The notes under the pieces were generated by a model. That model searched no databases. It was not told where the DNA came from and saw nothing but the letters and a program-made list of their open reading frames with translations. A stretch of 64,000 bases of DNA from Streptomyces hilarionis (GTDB lineage: Bacteria; Actinomycetota; Actinomycetes; Streptomycetales; Streptomycetaceae), in contig NZ_JAHHIT010000035.1 of NCBI RefSeq assembly GCF_024539675.1, forward strand, positions 81,389 to 145,388, given 5' to 3'. Every line of letters starts with the position of its first letter. Positions within the stretch are counted from its first letter, which is position 1. Shown in pieces: positions 26,507 to 35,900 of this stretch. The translations under genes were made by a program, and so were the position numbers.

Positions 26507-29500
26507 CTACTTGACGCCGATCTCGGCCAGTTGCAGGCGGAACCTGGTGCTCTCGTCGAAGGCGGCAGCGCCGAGCCTCGTTGCCGTCAGGCGCAGGTAG
26601 CGCCCGGTGGTGGAGGTGAGGGTGTAGGTCTGGGCGGCTCCGCTCGGGTTGGCCTGTCCGGTGACGGTACGAGCCGTGGTGTAGGTGCCGGATCCGTCGG
26701 CCCGGGTCTGCAATGTGAAGTCGACGGGGAAGCCCGCGGTGCCGCCGCCGGTGGCCGCGGCGTCGGTGCGGGGGTGGAGGGTGACGGCTCCGATGGGCCG
26801 GTCCGCGCCGAGGTCGACCTCGATCCACACGGGTGTGGCGCTGACGTCGGCGGAGGGGAAGTCGATGCTGGTGAAGCCCTTGGCACCGGTGATGCTGGTG
26901 GTGGTGCCGTCAAGGATCCGGGTCTTGCCCCAGTCGCTGTTCTCCAGCGTGTAGTTGGCCGTGACGGTGGTCCCGGCGGTGGGGACGGTGAGTTCGGCGA
27001 GTTGCAGGCGGAACTTGGTGGATTCGTCGGAGGCGGCGGCTCCGAGCTTGGTGGTCAGCACACGGACGTAGCGGGCGGTGGCGGTCTTGAAGCCGTACGT
27101 CTGCACCAACCCCTGGGGGTTGACCTGGCCGGTGACGGTGCGGGCGGTGGTGTAGGTGCTGGATCCGTCGGGGCGGGTCTGGATCGTGAAGTCGACGGGG
27201 AAGCCCGCGGTCCCTCCCCCGGCGGCCGGGGTGTCGGTACGGGGGAAGAGGCGCACGGCGTCGAGGTCGGCGTCGGCGCCGAGGTCGACCTCCACCCAGA
27301 CAGGGTTCGCGCTGACATCGGCGGAGGTGAACTCGTTGCTGGTGTATCCCCTGGCGCCGCTCACGCTGGTGAGCTTGCCGTCGGTGAGCCGGTTCCTGCC
27401 CCAACTGCCGTTCTCCAGGCTGTTGTTGCTGGTGACCGGACGGTTCAGGGCGAGGTTGTCGAGGCGGCCGGTGCCGGTGGCCGTGAACGTCCAGGTGCCC
27501 GGCTGGGCCTTGAAGTAGACATACGAGGAGTCCTTGCCGTCGTAGCTCAGACCGCTGACGCTGCCGGTGGAGGAGCCGCCGGTGAAGACCGTGGCGCCGT
27601 TGGCCTTGATGACGGGCTGGGAGCCGCCGTAGGTGGGCACGCCCACTCGGGCGGTCGTCCCGTTCGGCGAGGTGAGTGTGAGGGTCGCCTGGGCGCCGTC
27701 GCGGGTGATGCCGAAGCGGATCTCACCCGCGACGGTCGGCGTCACGGTATTGATCTTGGTGAGGGTGCCGGTCTGTGGGGTCACCTCGTACGTCGTCCAG
27801 CCCGCCGTGGTGGGGCGCACACCCGCCGCGTAGGCGGACAGCGCGTACAACGGGCCGCCGTTCCAGGCGTGGTTGTCGGTGCCTTGCGACTTGACCCAGA
27901 CCTCCCACAGGGTGTGGCAGGCGGGGTCGGCGACCTGAGCGGCGAAGCGGTTGCGCATCCGCTCCTCGGCGACGGTGGCCGCACCCATCAGATACAGCGC
28001 CTCCAAGACGTAGAACTCCATATAGGGGCTGGCGTTGAGGTGGGTGCGCAGCACGTTGATGATCGCCGGGTAGTGGCTGGGAGCGGCCAGGCCCGCGACG
28101 ACGGCGAGAGCGTTGCTGCGGTCGTCGGTGTCGTCGTTGTAGCCGGGCGAGCGGTACTCGTTCTTCGTGGAGTTCCACAACAGGGTGTCGAAGTTGGCCT
28201 TGATGCCGGCGCGCTGGGCCTGCCATCCCGCGACGTCATCGGTATTGCCGCTGAGGGCTGCAAGTTTGGCGGCGGTGTCCAGGGCCAGGTAGTACCAGCA
28301 GTTGTCCAGGACGCGGGTGTCGATGTCGCTTCCCCAGTCCTGCCAGTCCCAGTCCCCGGCACGGTGGGCCACCAGGCCGTCGTTGCCCAGGCCCCACAGG
28401 TCCAGGTACTTCTTCACCGCCGGGTAGGCGGCGGTGACCGTGCTCGTGTCGCCGGTGTAGAGGTGGAACCTCCAGAAGGACCACACTGAGGCGAGCATCT
28501 GGTGGGGCAGTTCGGCGGTCCAAATGGTCGAGGGCATCGGGGAGTAGAGCGGCCCGGTGTCCTTCTGCCAGGCGGCCAGCTGGGAGATGGCCTTCTTGCC
28601 GAGCGCGTGGGACCTGGTGTCGAAGGTGTAGAAGCCCTCCTTCAGCTGGTTGACCACATCGCCCCACCACTGGGCGCGCTCGCGGGTCGGGCAGTCCATG
28701 TAGTTGTCCCGCATGTTGACGTACATGGTGCGGGCGGCCTTGGTCCACACGGTGTCGAAGAAGGCGTCGCTACTGGTGAACGACCCGGCGATATCGGTGT
28801 CGTAGCCGGACTCCCGGTACTTGAGATCGACGACGGTCACGCCCGCCGGGATGGTGTACCGCACGGCCGTACCGCTCATCCATGCCAGCGCCTCGAACTC
28901 CTGGACCCCGCCGGTGCAGACGTAGGTGGCGCGGACGTTGAAAATCGTCTTCTGGTCGATGCCGACCAGACCCTTGCCGTCGTCGTAATGATCGGTCTGT
29001 ATACCGATCACCGCGCCGGCCGGGGCATCAACCTTCAGGTACGGCGTGACCTGGATGTTGGACGGCAGGGTGGCCCAGATCGCCGTGGAACCCTGACCCG
29101 TGGCCGGGAGCGAGGCGTCGTTGACGTAGGGCTTCAGGCCGGAGTAGCGGAGCTGCGGAACCGGCCGTTCGACGAGGCCGTTCCAGGGCGCGGCTCCGGC
29201 GGAGCCGAAGTCGGTGGGCGCGCCCCAGGAGCTGTCGTCGAAGGTCGGGGACTGCCAGTCGGCCATGGCGGTGGCCTTGCGGGCGTCGTAGTAGACGTTC
29301 GATTCCGGAAGCCGGAAGTTCACCTGCGTGCCGCTGGTGTCGTTCGAGTAGCCCGGGTGAACCGTGTACTTCCACTGGGTGTCGCTGACCAGGCGGGTGG
29401 CGGTGGAGCCGGTCGCGATGTCGGACTGGAACAACAGGCCGCCGTTGCCGCTGCTGCTGTGCGAGAAGCCCTGCTTGCCGAAGTACGTGACCAGCAGCGC

Positions 29501-29869
29501 CACCGTGTTGCTGCCGCCGGCCAGATACGGGGCCAGGTCGATCTCGTCGTAGTAGGTGTCTGTACGGTTCGGCCCGCGCTTGAGCCCGCCTTCGAAGATG
29601 ACGAGAGTGCCGTTGACCCACAGCCAGTATTTGGAGTCGGCGGCGATCCGGGTCACGGCTCTGGAGGGCGCGGAGCCCAGGGTGAACGACCTGCGGAAGG
29701 CCACCCACTGATTCGTCGCACTGGAGGGAGCCCAGATCCACTTCGCGGTCCACGAGGCGGCCGCGGACGCGGTTGGCGCGAGTACGGGCAGCATCACGGA
29801 ACCCACAGTGGGGGCCAGGGCCACGGCTATGGCGGAGCGCAGAACGTTGCGGCGCGTCACATCGTGCAT
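26507..29869 (-). CDS. Secreted alpha-L-rhamnosidase-like (GH78) enzyme with two discoidin-like C-terminal modules
   Basis: A 1,120-aa exported glycoside hydrolase. The Tat-type signal (TRRNVLRSAIAVALAPTVGS) ends near ASAAA, residue 37. Lectin-like domains with KYWLWVNGTLVIFEGGLKRG and FDDSSWGAPTDFG precede the alpha-toroid GH78 core. The core contains the family's RDNYMDCPTRERAQWWGDVV block (residues about 390-410), WDWQDWGSD and NHAWNGGPLYALSAYAAGV. The C-terminus carries two tandem repeats of about 150 aa (residues about 810-960 and 965-1120), each a discoidin/F5-8C-type carbohydrate-binding module with VWVEVDLGAD or VWIEVDLGAD and TYTTARTVTGQ.NP. The likely substrate is rhamnose-containing plant polysaccharide. 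A LacI-type operator lies 100 bp upstream. Confidence 0.88.
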   Translation of the reverse strand: MHDVTRRNVLRSAIAVALAPTVGSVMLPVLAPTASAAASWTAKWIWAPSSATNQWVAFRRSFTLGSAPSRAVTRIAADSKYWLWVNGTLVIFEGGLKRGPNRTDTYYDEIDLAPYLAGGSNTVALLVTYFGKQGFSHSSSGNGGLLFQSDIATGSTATRLVSDTQWKYTVHPGYSNDTSGTQVNFRLPESNVYYDARKATAMADWQSPTFDDSSWGAPTDFGSAGAAPWNGLVERPVPQLRYSGLKPYVNDASLPATGQGSTAIWATLPSNIQVTPYLKVDAPAGAVIGIQTDHYDDGKGLVGIDQKTIFNVRATYVCTGGVQEFEALAWMSGTAVRYTIPAGVTVVDLKYRESGYDTDIAGSFTSSDAFFDTVWTKAARTMYVNMRDNYMDCPTRERAQWWGDVVNQLKEGFYTFDTRSHALGKKAISQLAAWQKDTGPLYSPMPSTIWTAELPHQMLASVWSFWRFHLYTGDTSTVTAAYPAVKKYLDLWGLGNDGLVAHRAGDWDWQDWGSDIDTRVLDNCWYYLALDTAAKLAALSGNTDDVAGWQAQRAGIKANFDTLLWNSTKNEYRSPGYNDDTDDRSNALAVVAGLAAPSHYPAIINVLRTHLNASPYMEFYVLEALYLMGAATVAEERMRNRFAAQVADPACHTLWEVWVKSQGTDNHAWNGGPLYALSAYAAGVRPTTAGWTTYEVTPQTGTLTKINTVTPTVAGEIRFGITRDGAQATLTLTSPNGTTARVGVPTYGGSQPVIKANGATVFTGGSSTGSVSGLSYDGKDSSYVYFKAQPGTWTFTATGTGRLDNLALNRPVTSNNSLENGSWGRNRLTDGKLTSVSGARGYTSNEFTSADVSANPVWVEVDLGADADLDAVRLFPRTDTPAAGGGTAGFPVDFTIQTRPDGSSTYTTARTVTGQVNPQGLVQTYGFKTATARYVRVLTTKLGAAASDESTKFRLQLAELTVPTAGTTVTANYTLENSDWGKTRILDGTTTSITGAKGFTSIDFPSADVSATPVWIEVDLGADRPIGAVTLHPRTDAAATGGGTAGFPVDFTLQTRADGSGTYTTARTVTGQANPSGAAQTYTLTSTTGRYLRLTATRLGAAAFDESTRFRLQLAEIGVK

Positions 29870-29968
29870 CGCGGGCTCCTAAGAGACATACGGAGAGCGG
29901 AGAGGGCGGCAGAACACGTCTGCAACCCGAGGGCTCGAGGCGGGTCGGAATTGCCGCTTCCGACATTA

Positions 29969-29980
29969 TGAATCGATTCA
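29969..29980. promoter_or_regulatory. LacI-type operator upstream of GH78 gene
   Basis: TGAATCGATTCA is a perfect 12-bp palindrome with the central CG common in LacI-family operators of actinobacterial sugar genes. It lies 100 bp upstream of the GH78 start in a locally AT-richer stretch. Induction by a sugar such as rhamnose is inferred. Confidence 0.65.
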
Positions 29981-30553
29981 ACTCGATGTTTGCAGGGGTG
30001 ATCCTGGCCCGGGCTCGGGCGTCGTGTCAATCGCCGTGCAACCGGAATCTGCGGAGCGGCCCGGCTGATGCCGGCAGGTCTGCACAGTTGGGGTGAAGCG
30101 TGAGGATCCCACGCGTCGAGCGGCCATGTGAGGGGCTCGGGACCGAACTCGGGACCGAACCGGCCAGGGCTCAGTGACGTTCCCCAGGCGGTCGGCCGGC
30201 GAGAACGAGGTCGGTGCTGGACTTGTGGACGGTGGTTCGTTTCACCGCTCGGTCTGAGTCAAGCCGCCGATCGCTTCCACCACCACTGGGAGGCCGTGGT
30301 TTGACCGGTCCAGCGTTTGCGGTGACCATCACGGCCTCGGTTCCGCGAGAGGTGCGGCTCTCTTCTGCAGTGAGCGTTGTGCATCTGGAAACGGCTGATC
30401 ATCGGGGCTGCTGTCGGTGGGTGCACGGCCCTTCGGCTGGTCGCGGGCGGGTGCCTGTGGTGAAGGGTTGTCTGTCAGACCGATGAGTAATGCCGCCTCG
30501 CCAGGTCCACACGCAGTGAAAGCAGTTCCAAAGGAAGACCACGGGAGGTCGTA
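29981..30553. other. Intergenic region, no gene recognised
   Basis: No coding frame with family features. It presumably holds the promoter of the GH78 gene on the left and of the reductase gene on the right (GGGAGG just before 30554). Confidence 0.45.
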
Positions 30554-31126
30554 GTGTCCAGATCAGTGCTCGATATGTCGGTGTCTCTCGACGGGTACAT
30601 CGCCGACACCGACGATTTCCTCGGCGGCGACGATGGTGAGCGGCTCCACAAGTGGGCCGACCCTGACGGGGAGTCCGGCCGGCCGTCCGGACCGGCCATG
30701 CAGTTCCAGGACGAATGGAATGCGGCCGGTGCGGTGCTCGCGGGACGTCGGACTGCCGAGCTCATGGATCACTGGGGTGGCGATCACGGCGGTCTCCCGA
30801 TCTTCGTGCCCAGCCACCGCCCGCCCGGACCTGCCGCTCGCTGGGGTTATCCACTGGTCACGTACGTGACCGATGGGATCGAGAGCGCGATGGCACAGGC
30901 CAAGGCCGCAGCCGAAGGCAAAGACGTGCAGGTGCGTGGTGCCTACACGGCGCAGCGGGCGCTCGAGGCCGGGGTGCTGGATGAGGTACAGATCCACCAG
31001 ATCCCGGTCCTTCTCGGGCGTGGTCGTCGGTTGTTCGATGTATTGCCGTCAGAGATCGAGTTGGAAATCGTCCGGGTGATCGACACGCCGCAGGCCACCC
31101 ACATCCGCTACCGCGTCCGTCGCTGA
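30554..31126 (+). CDS. Dihydrofolate reductase/RibD C-terminal-like reductase
   Basis: A 190-aa protein of the dihydrofolate-reductase-like RibD-C family. It opens with the family's MSVSLDGYIADTDDF block. The cofactor-binding region has AGAVLAGRRTAELMDHWGG, and IFVPSHRPP, VTYVTDGIESAMAQAKAAA and the C-terminal DEVQIHQIPVLLGRGRRLFD are all standard. These NADPH-dependent reductases are common as single genes in Streptomyces and their substrates are usually unknown. GTG 30554 follows GGGAGG. It is the last intact gene before the PKS/NRPS cluster. Confidence 0.88.
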   Translation: MSRSVLDMSVSLDGYIADTDDFLGGDDGERLHKWADPDGESGRPSGPAMQFQDEWNAAGAVLAGRRTAELMDHWGGDHGGLPIFVPSHRPPGPAARWGYPLVTYVTDGIESAMAQAKAAAEGKDVQVRGAYTAQRALEAGVLDEVQIHQIPVLLGRGRRLFDVLPSEIELEIVRVIDTPQATHIRYRVRR

Positions 31127-31439
31127 CGACATGGGCAGGCGATCTTGAGCGTGGAAATCGTCCGTGCCGGGCACGAGTACGCGATCCGCAATCCACACCT
31201 CCCCCGGTTCGAGCAGGTCGGTGACGGTCGAGCCCGACACCTTGGCTTCTCCACCCAGCCGATGTCCTGCGGTGTGCGCCCGCTGCGCTCCAACGCCTCA
31301 GCCATCACGTCCTTCTGGGCAGGCGGGCGGGGGTGGCGGGCCCGGCGGTGCGGCCGTCGTCGTTGACCGCGATGCCCTCCAGTACGGCGAGCACCGGGTC
31401 GCCGCCCGCTTGGGATGCGCGGCCGGGTTGTTCATGTCG
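31127..31439. other. Decayed minus-strand coding remnants, family unknown
   Basis: Two neighbouring minus-strand frames keep protein-like sequence: ALERSGRTPQDIGWVEK (about 31250-31300), continued in another frame by VSGSTVTDLLEPGEVWIADR and VLVPGTDDF (about 31160-31240). They look like one gene broken by a frameshift. I do not recognise the family. Confidence 0.4.
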
Positions 31440-31749
31440 AACCGGCGGCCGTTGGCAGCCCGGTTGTAGGGACGTCCGCGGCCATCACCTGCTCGCAGAG
31501 CGCAGGCCACCCGTCGGAGGCAAAGCCGTGCCGCGTCATGTCCGGGTGGACGCCGGGCGCGGTGTCATGGTCGACGGCGCCCACCACGTCCGTGGGCACG
31601 CCCCGGGCGTCCATGGTCGCCCGGCTCCGGTCGATCAGCCCCTGCGTGTGACTGAGCGCCGGCGGCGGCTTGAGCGTGCAGTCGACGAACAGGGCGCAGA
31701 TCGCCGAAACGGCACGCGTCGTCGGTCGACGGGCGGGCGTGACGGCCAT
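31440..31749 (-). pseudogene. Flavodoxin-family NAD(P)H oxidoreductase, N-terminal remnant
   Basis: From ATG at 31749 the minus strand reads VSAICALFVDCTLKPPPALS, HTQGLIDRSRATMDARGVPT, DVVGAVDHDTAPGVHPDMTR and WPALCEQVMAADV. This is the start of a flavodoxin-like NADPH-dependent FMN reductase common in Streptomyces. Similarity stops at the point where the ILVLGTPIWLG strand and the flavin-binding loop should follow, so at least half of the gene is lost. Confidence 0.72.
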
Positions 31750-31899
31750 GAAGGGCAACTTCACGCAAGCAGCTGTGCCCCTGAGCAGACCTACGGCACC
31801 ATCCCGGGCCCGGACTCGGGGCAGCCTCTCGCGTGAGGTCCGTTCCTCCCCCGAGCGACTCACCGGCAAAACCGGCGCTTCCCTGCCCGCTGCCGTCAC

Positions 31900-32340
31900 A
31901 TCCCCACCCATGCGACGCGCAGGGCACGGGCGCCGCGCGCGTCCCGCCCCTTCGGCCGGCCCTTGAGGGCATCGCCAGCGGGTTCGGCGACCCACGCGCC
32001 GTCCCACATGTGGCCGTCGGGTTCGGTCGCGGGCGTCCAGGCGGCGCGGGGACGAGCAGGACGGCCTGATGCATGGCATCGGTGAGGGCCATCCCGACCG
32101 AGTAGGACAGCCACCGTCCCAGCTGCGTGGACCGGTTGGGGAAGTCGTGGCCCCGCCGGCCGAGTCGGTGCGGATCAGGGTCCGCCCTGCACGCCGGTAC
32201 TTCTTCGGGAGCGGAGTCGGCGCCTGCCGGGAGACGGCGACGTGGTCGCTCGCGGTGCTACTGCCCGCGGTGCGCGGTCGCAGCGGGCCCGCGACCGGTT
32301 TGCCGGGAGCCACCTGGGCCATGGTCGACAAACGCGAACA
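31900..32340 (-). pseudogene. IS1380-family transposase middle fragment, frameshifted
   Basis: Three consecutive minus-strand pieces in different frames match the core of IS1380 transposases: GPLRPRTAGSSTASDHVAVS with RRAGRTLIRTDSAGG (about 32170-32335), STQLGRWLSYSVGMALTDAM with HQAVLLVPA (about 32050-32130), and PDGHMWDGAWVAEPAGDALKGRPKG (about 31935-32015). Both ends are missing. It marks insertion activity at the left edge of the PKS/NRPS cluster. Confidence 0.75.
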
Positions 32341-32506
32341 GCGCATGGCGGCCGAAGGCCTTCTTCCATGTGGCGCCGTTCCAAAGGGGCGTGACTCCAC
32401 AATTTCGCTACAAGGGCATATTGGCTGCGATTGACCGTATGTCGCACGGCCGGTACCGGATGATCGTTACACTCAGTCCGGCGGGGCGGCACGACGGTGA
32501 CACTGC

Positions 32507-32586
32507 GTTCATTGTGTTCGTTGCATGCGCCCTATAACATGACTGATGATCACGAAGGGAAACGGGAGTGACGGGGGTCTCTTCTG
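32507..32586 (+). promoter_or_regulatory. Cluster promoter/leader element, copy 1
   Basis: An 80-bp element matching one at 59234-59311. Shared parts are GTWCATTG, a -10-like CCTATA 17 bp after the CATTGY block (TATAAC here), GATGATCACGA, and the exactly conserved GTGACGGGGGTCTCTTCTG. It sits about 335 bp upstream of the first megasynthase gene. The order suggests promoter followed by conserved early leader; a regulator-binding site within it is possible. Confidence 0.65.
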
Positions 32587-32921
32587 AGATGGATGTGACT
32601 GCTAGGTCCGTCGGCCATAGTCGCCGACGGCGCAGAGAATCTGCCGGTCCGCGATGGGCCCGGTATTGATGCATTTCGAATTCTGACGGTGCGAGGCCGT
32701 CCTCTCCATACGTTTCCGGCACCTCTTTTCGGTTCTCCTTGCTGTGGCGAGGGGCGCCCATGCCGCTATGCGGCCGGAGAGACCTTACTGTCGGTTCGGC
32801 CCGCCATATTGCACTGCCTCGTGTATTGATCGGGACTTTTTCATAAAGGCTCGGCGATTTCCATGATTGGACCCCGGTCGGGTGCCAATGCCGATTCGAT
32901 GCTGCCCTGGGGTGGATACCG
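32587..32921 (+). other. Long 5' leader of the PKS/NRPS operon
   Basis: About 335 bp of lower-GC, non-coding sequence between the conserved element and the ATG at 32922. A 7-bp hairpin (CCGTCGG at 32608 with CCGACGG at 32624) lies near its start. The ribosome site is GGGGTGGA at 32909-32916. No coding frame is supported in it. Confidence 0.5.
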
Positions 32922-35900
32922 ATGGCTGAATCCTTACCGTTCACCGAGATATTCACCATTACGTCCGAGAACCCGTTGCTGCGGGACCACGTCGTCTACG
33001 GCCGAAACCTGCTGCCGGGTGTGGGTTACGTGGATCTGGTGCTGCAGGTACTGGCCAGGCACGGCCATGCCATGGCGGACGTCGAGTTCCGGAACCTGAC
33101 CATCCTGGCGCCGCTCGTCGCCGAGCCGGGCGAGCGGGTCCTGGTCACCGTCGCAGGGCGTCCCGCGCCCACCGAAGGCTGGCGGATCGAGGTCAGCAGT
33201 CGGCGCGGGCAGGAAGCGGACATGCTGCACGCGTCGGTGACGGTGCGTCAAGCCCGCTCGCCGGCCTTCACGGAGCGGCTGTCCATGCCGTTCGCCGGAG
33301 TGGAACGACAGACGTCACTTGCCGACATCTACCGTTGGCTTCGCGAGCACGAACTGGTCCACTCCGGGCTGATGAGGGTCGACGGCGTGGTGCACCACCG
33401 CCGCACGGACCTGGTCGTGGAGCTGGAACTCCCCCCGGCGTCGCAGGCCGGTGCGGACCGTTTCCTCTTCCATCCGGCGCTGTTCGAGGCGGGGCTGCTC
33501 GGTGGCAGCGTGAACAGCCACATGCTGCACGAGGCAAGCGCGGGCGACCCTGGCGAAGCCCTGTACCTGCCGATCGTGTTCGAGTCCTTCCGGGCGACCG
33601 CTCCGCTGGGCCGCAGCTGCTTCGTCAGGGTCTCGGCCGACTCGATCAGCAGGGACGACGAACTGATCCGGCTGGGGGCCGAGTTCTACGACGCGAGCGG
33701 GGTGAAGATCGCCGAGGTCGGCCGCCTCGCGGCCAAACGGGTCCGGGCCACGGCGGCCCTCGACGTCCGGGGCGAGCCCGCCCGGCAGGCCGCCGTCACC
33801 CAGAATCCCGCGGCCGGGCGCGACGTCGTGACCGTACTGCGCGAACTGGTCGCCGCGCGGCTCGGGGTGCCGCCGGCCGACGTCGGGTCGCACATCGGCT
33901 ACTACCAGCTCGGGCTGACCTCCGCCTCCCTGGTCGCTCTGGTCGGGGAGTTGGAGGACCGGTTCGCCATCGAGCTCTCCCCGACCGTCGTCTTCGAGTA
34001 CACCACGATCGCGGAACTGGCGGCCTGGCTGGACGAACGCCTTGCGCAGGCCGGCCGCCCGGCGGAGGTCGCACCCTCCGCGGACGCCCCCGCGCGGGCC
34101 GGCGGCGGGCCGGACGGGCAGGCGGCCGTCCGGTGCGGCGAGCTGACGGACGAGATCGCGGCGCTGCTCGGTGTGCCGGCCGGGCAGGTCGAACCGGACG
34201 CCGAGTGGACGGAGCTCGGGTTCGACCCGGTCACTCTGGCCGCTCTCGTGGAGCGTCTGAACGACCGCTACGGCCTGGCGCTCACTACGGCCGCGTTGGT
34301 CTCGCAGCCGACCGTGCGAGAGCTGGCCGAGAACGTCCTCGCCCAGCCGGGCGAACAGGCGAACGCCCCAGAGGCGGAGGCACAGACGGACCCGCACCCG
34401 CTGCTGCACGGGGTCGTCCCGCTCGAGTCCGGTGCAGCGTACGAGACCCGGTTCGACGGGGACGAGTCGTACCTGCGCGACCACCTGGTGCGCGGCGCCC
34501 GCGTTCTGCCCGGCGTCGCCCACGTGGAGCTGGCGCGGGCGGCCGCGGCCGCCTGGTTCGGCGAGCCGGCCGGACAGCGGGTGCGACTGGAGGACCTCGT
34601 CTGGCTGCGCCCCGCCTTCTGCGGGCCCGACGGGCTGGAGCTGCGCGTCACCGTGCGGCAGACGGCCGACGGTGCGGAGTTCGGGATCGCGCCTCCGCAG
34701 GACGACGACAGGCCGTACTGCCAGGGCCGGGTGCGCCTGGTCGAAGACCGTGACGGTGACGGCGAGGACGAGCCGGACGCCCTGGGGGCGGCGCAGGCCG
34801 GCTGCACCGGAGGGGAGGTGACGGCGGCACGGATCTATGAGCTCTTCGCCCGTTTCGGTCAGGAGTACGGCCCCGCCCAGCAGTCACTGACCGGCTTGCG
34901 TACCGGCACCGACGCGGCGGAGCACCCGCAGGCGCTGGCCGAGCTGCGGCTCCCGGCCTCCGCCGACCCGCTCGCCGGGTGCCTGCTGCACCCGGCCGTC
35001 CTGGACGGGGCGCTGCAAGCGACCGCGGGGCTCTGGCTCGGGCCGGACGGGGAGGTGGACGGGTCGTCCAAACCCGCCCTGCCGTTCGCCGTCGAGCAGG
35101 TGGACGTACGTCGCGCGACCCCCGATCGGGCCATGGCCTGGGTCCGGTTCCGGCCGGGCAGCGGTCCGGCGGCGGCGCGGCCGCTGCTGGATGTAACGGT
35201 CTTCGACGAGCGAGGCCGAGTGTGCGTCGAGCTGTCCGGGCTGAGCACGCGTGCCCTGCCCGAGCTTGCGGCCGCGCCCCCGCGGGAGCGATCCGAGGCG
35301 TCCCAGGCGGGCGCCGGGTTCGACATCGCCGTCATCGGCGTCGCCGGCCGCTACCCGGAGGCGGCGGACCTGGACGAGTTCTGGGAGAATCTCAGGTCCG
35401 GCCGCGACTCGGTGCGCCGGGTCCCGGCCGAGCGTTGGACACGACCGCAGTGGGCGGCGGAGGCCGACCTCTGGGGCGGCTTCCTCGACGGCGTCGACCT
35501 GTTCGACCCGCTGTTCTTCCGCATCTCGCAGCGGGAGGCCGAGCACCTCGACCCCCACGAGCGGCTGTTCCTGGAGTGCGCGCACCACGTCCTGGAGGAC
35601 GCCGGGTACACCGGGGAGCTGCTGGAGCGCACCAGCGGCGGCGTCGGCGTCTTCACCGGAGTGATGTACCAGGACTACCAGCTCTACGGCGCGCAGGCCC
35701 AAGACCGCGGTCAGGCGGTGGCGCTGTCAGGGAGCGCGTCCTCGGTCGCGAACCGGGTGTCCTTCGTCAACGGGTTCACAGGGCCGAGCATGGCCGTGGA
35801 CACCATGTGCTCGTCCTCGCTGACCGCGATCCACCTGGCCTGTGAGGCGATCCGCAGCGGCCAGTGCGGGGCGGCCCTCGCGGGCGGCGTCAACGTCACC

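Noticed and set aside
32408..32959. A 183-codon minus-strand frame across the cluster leader
   Set aside because: It covers the conserved promoter/leader element, lacks coding-type base bias and matches nothing.
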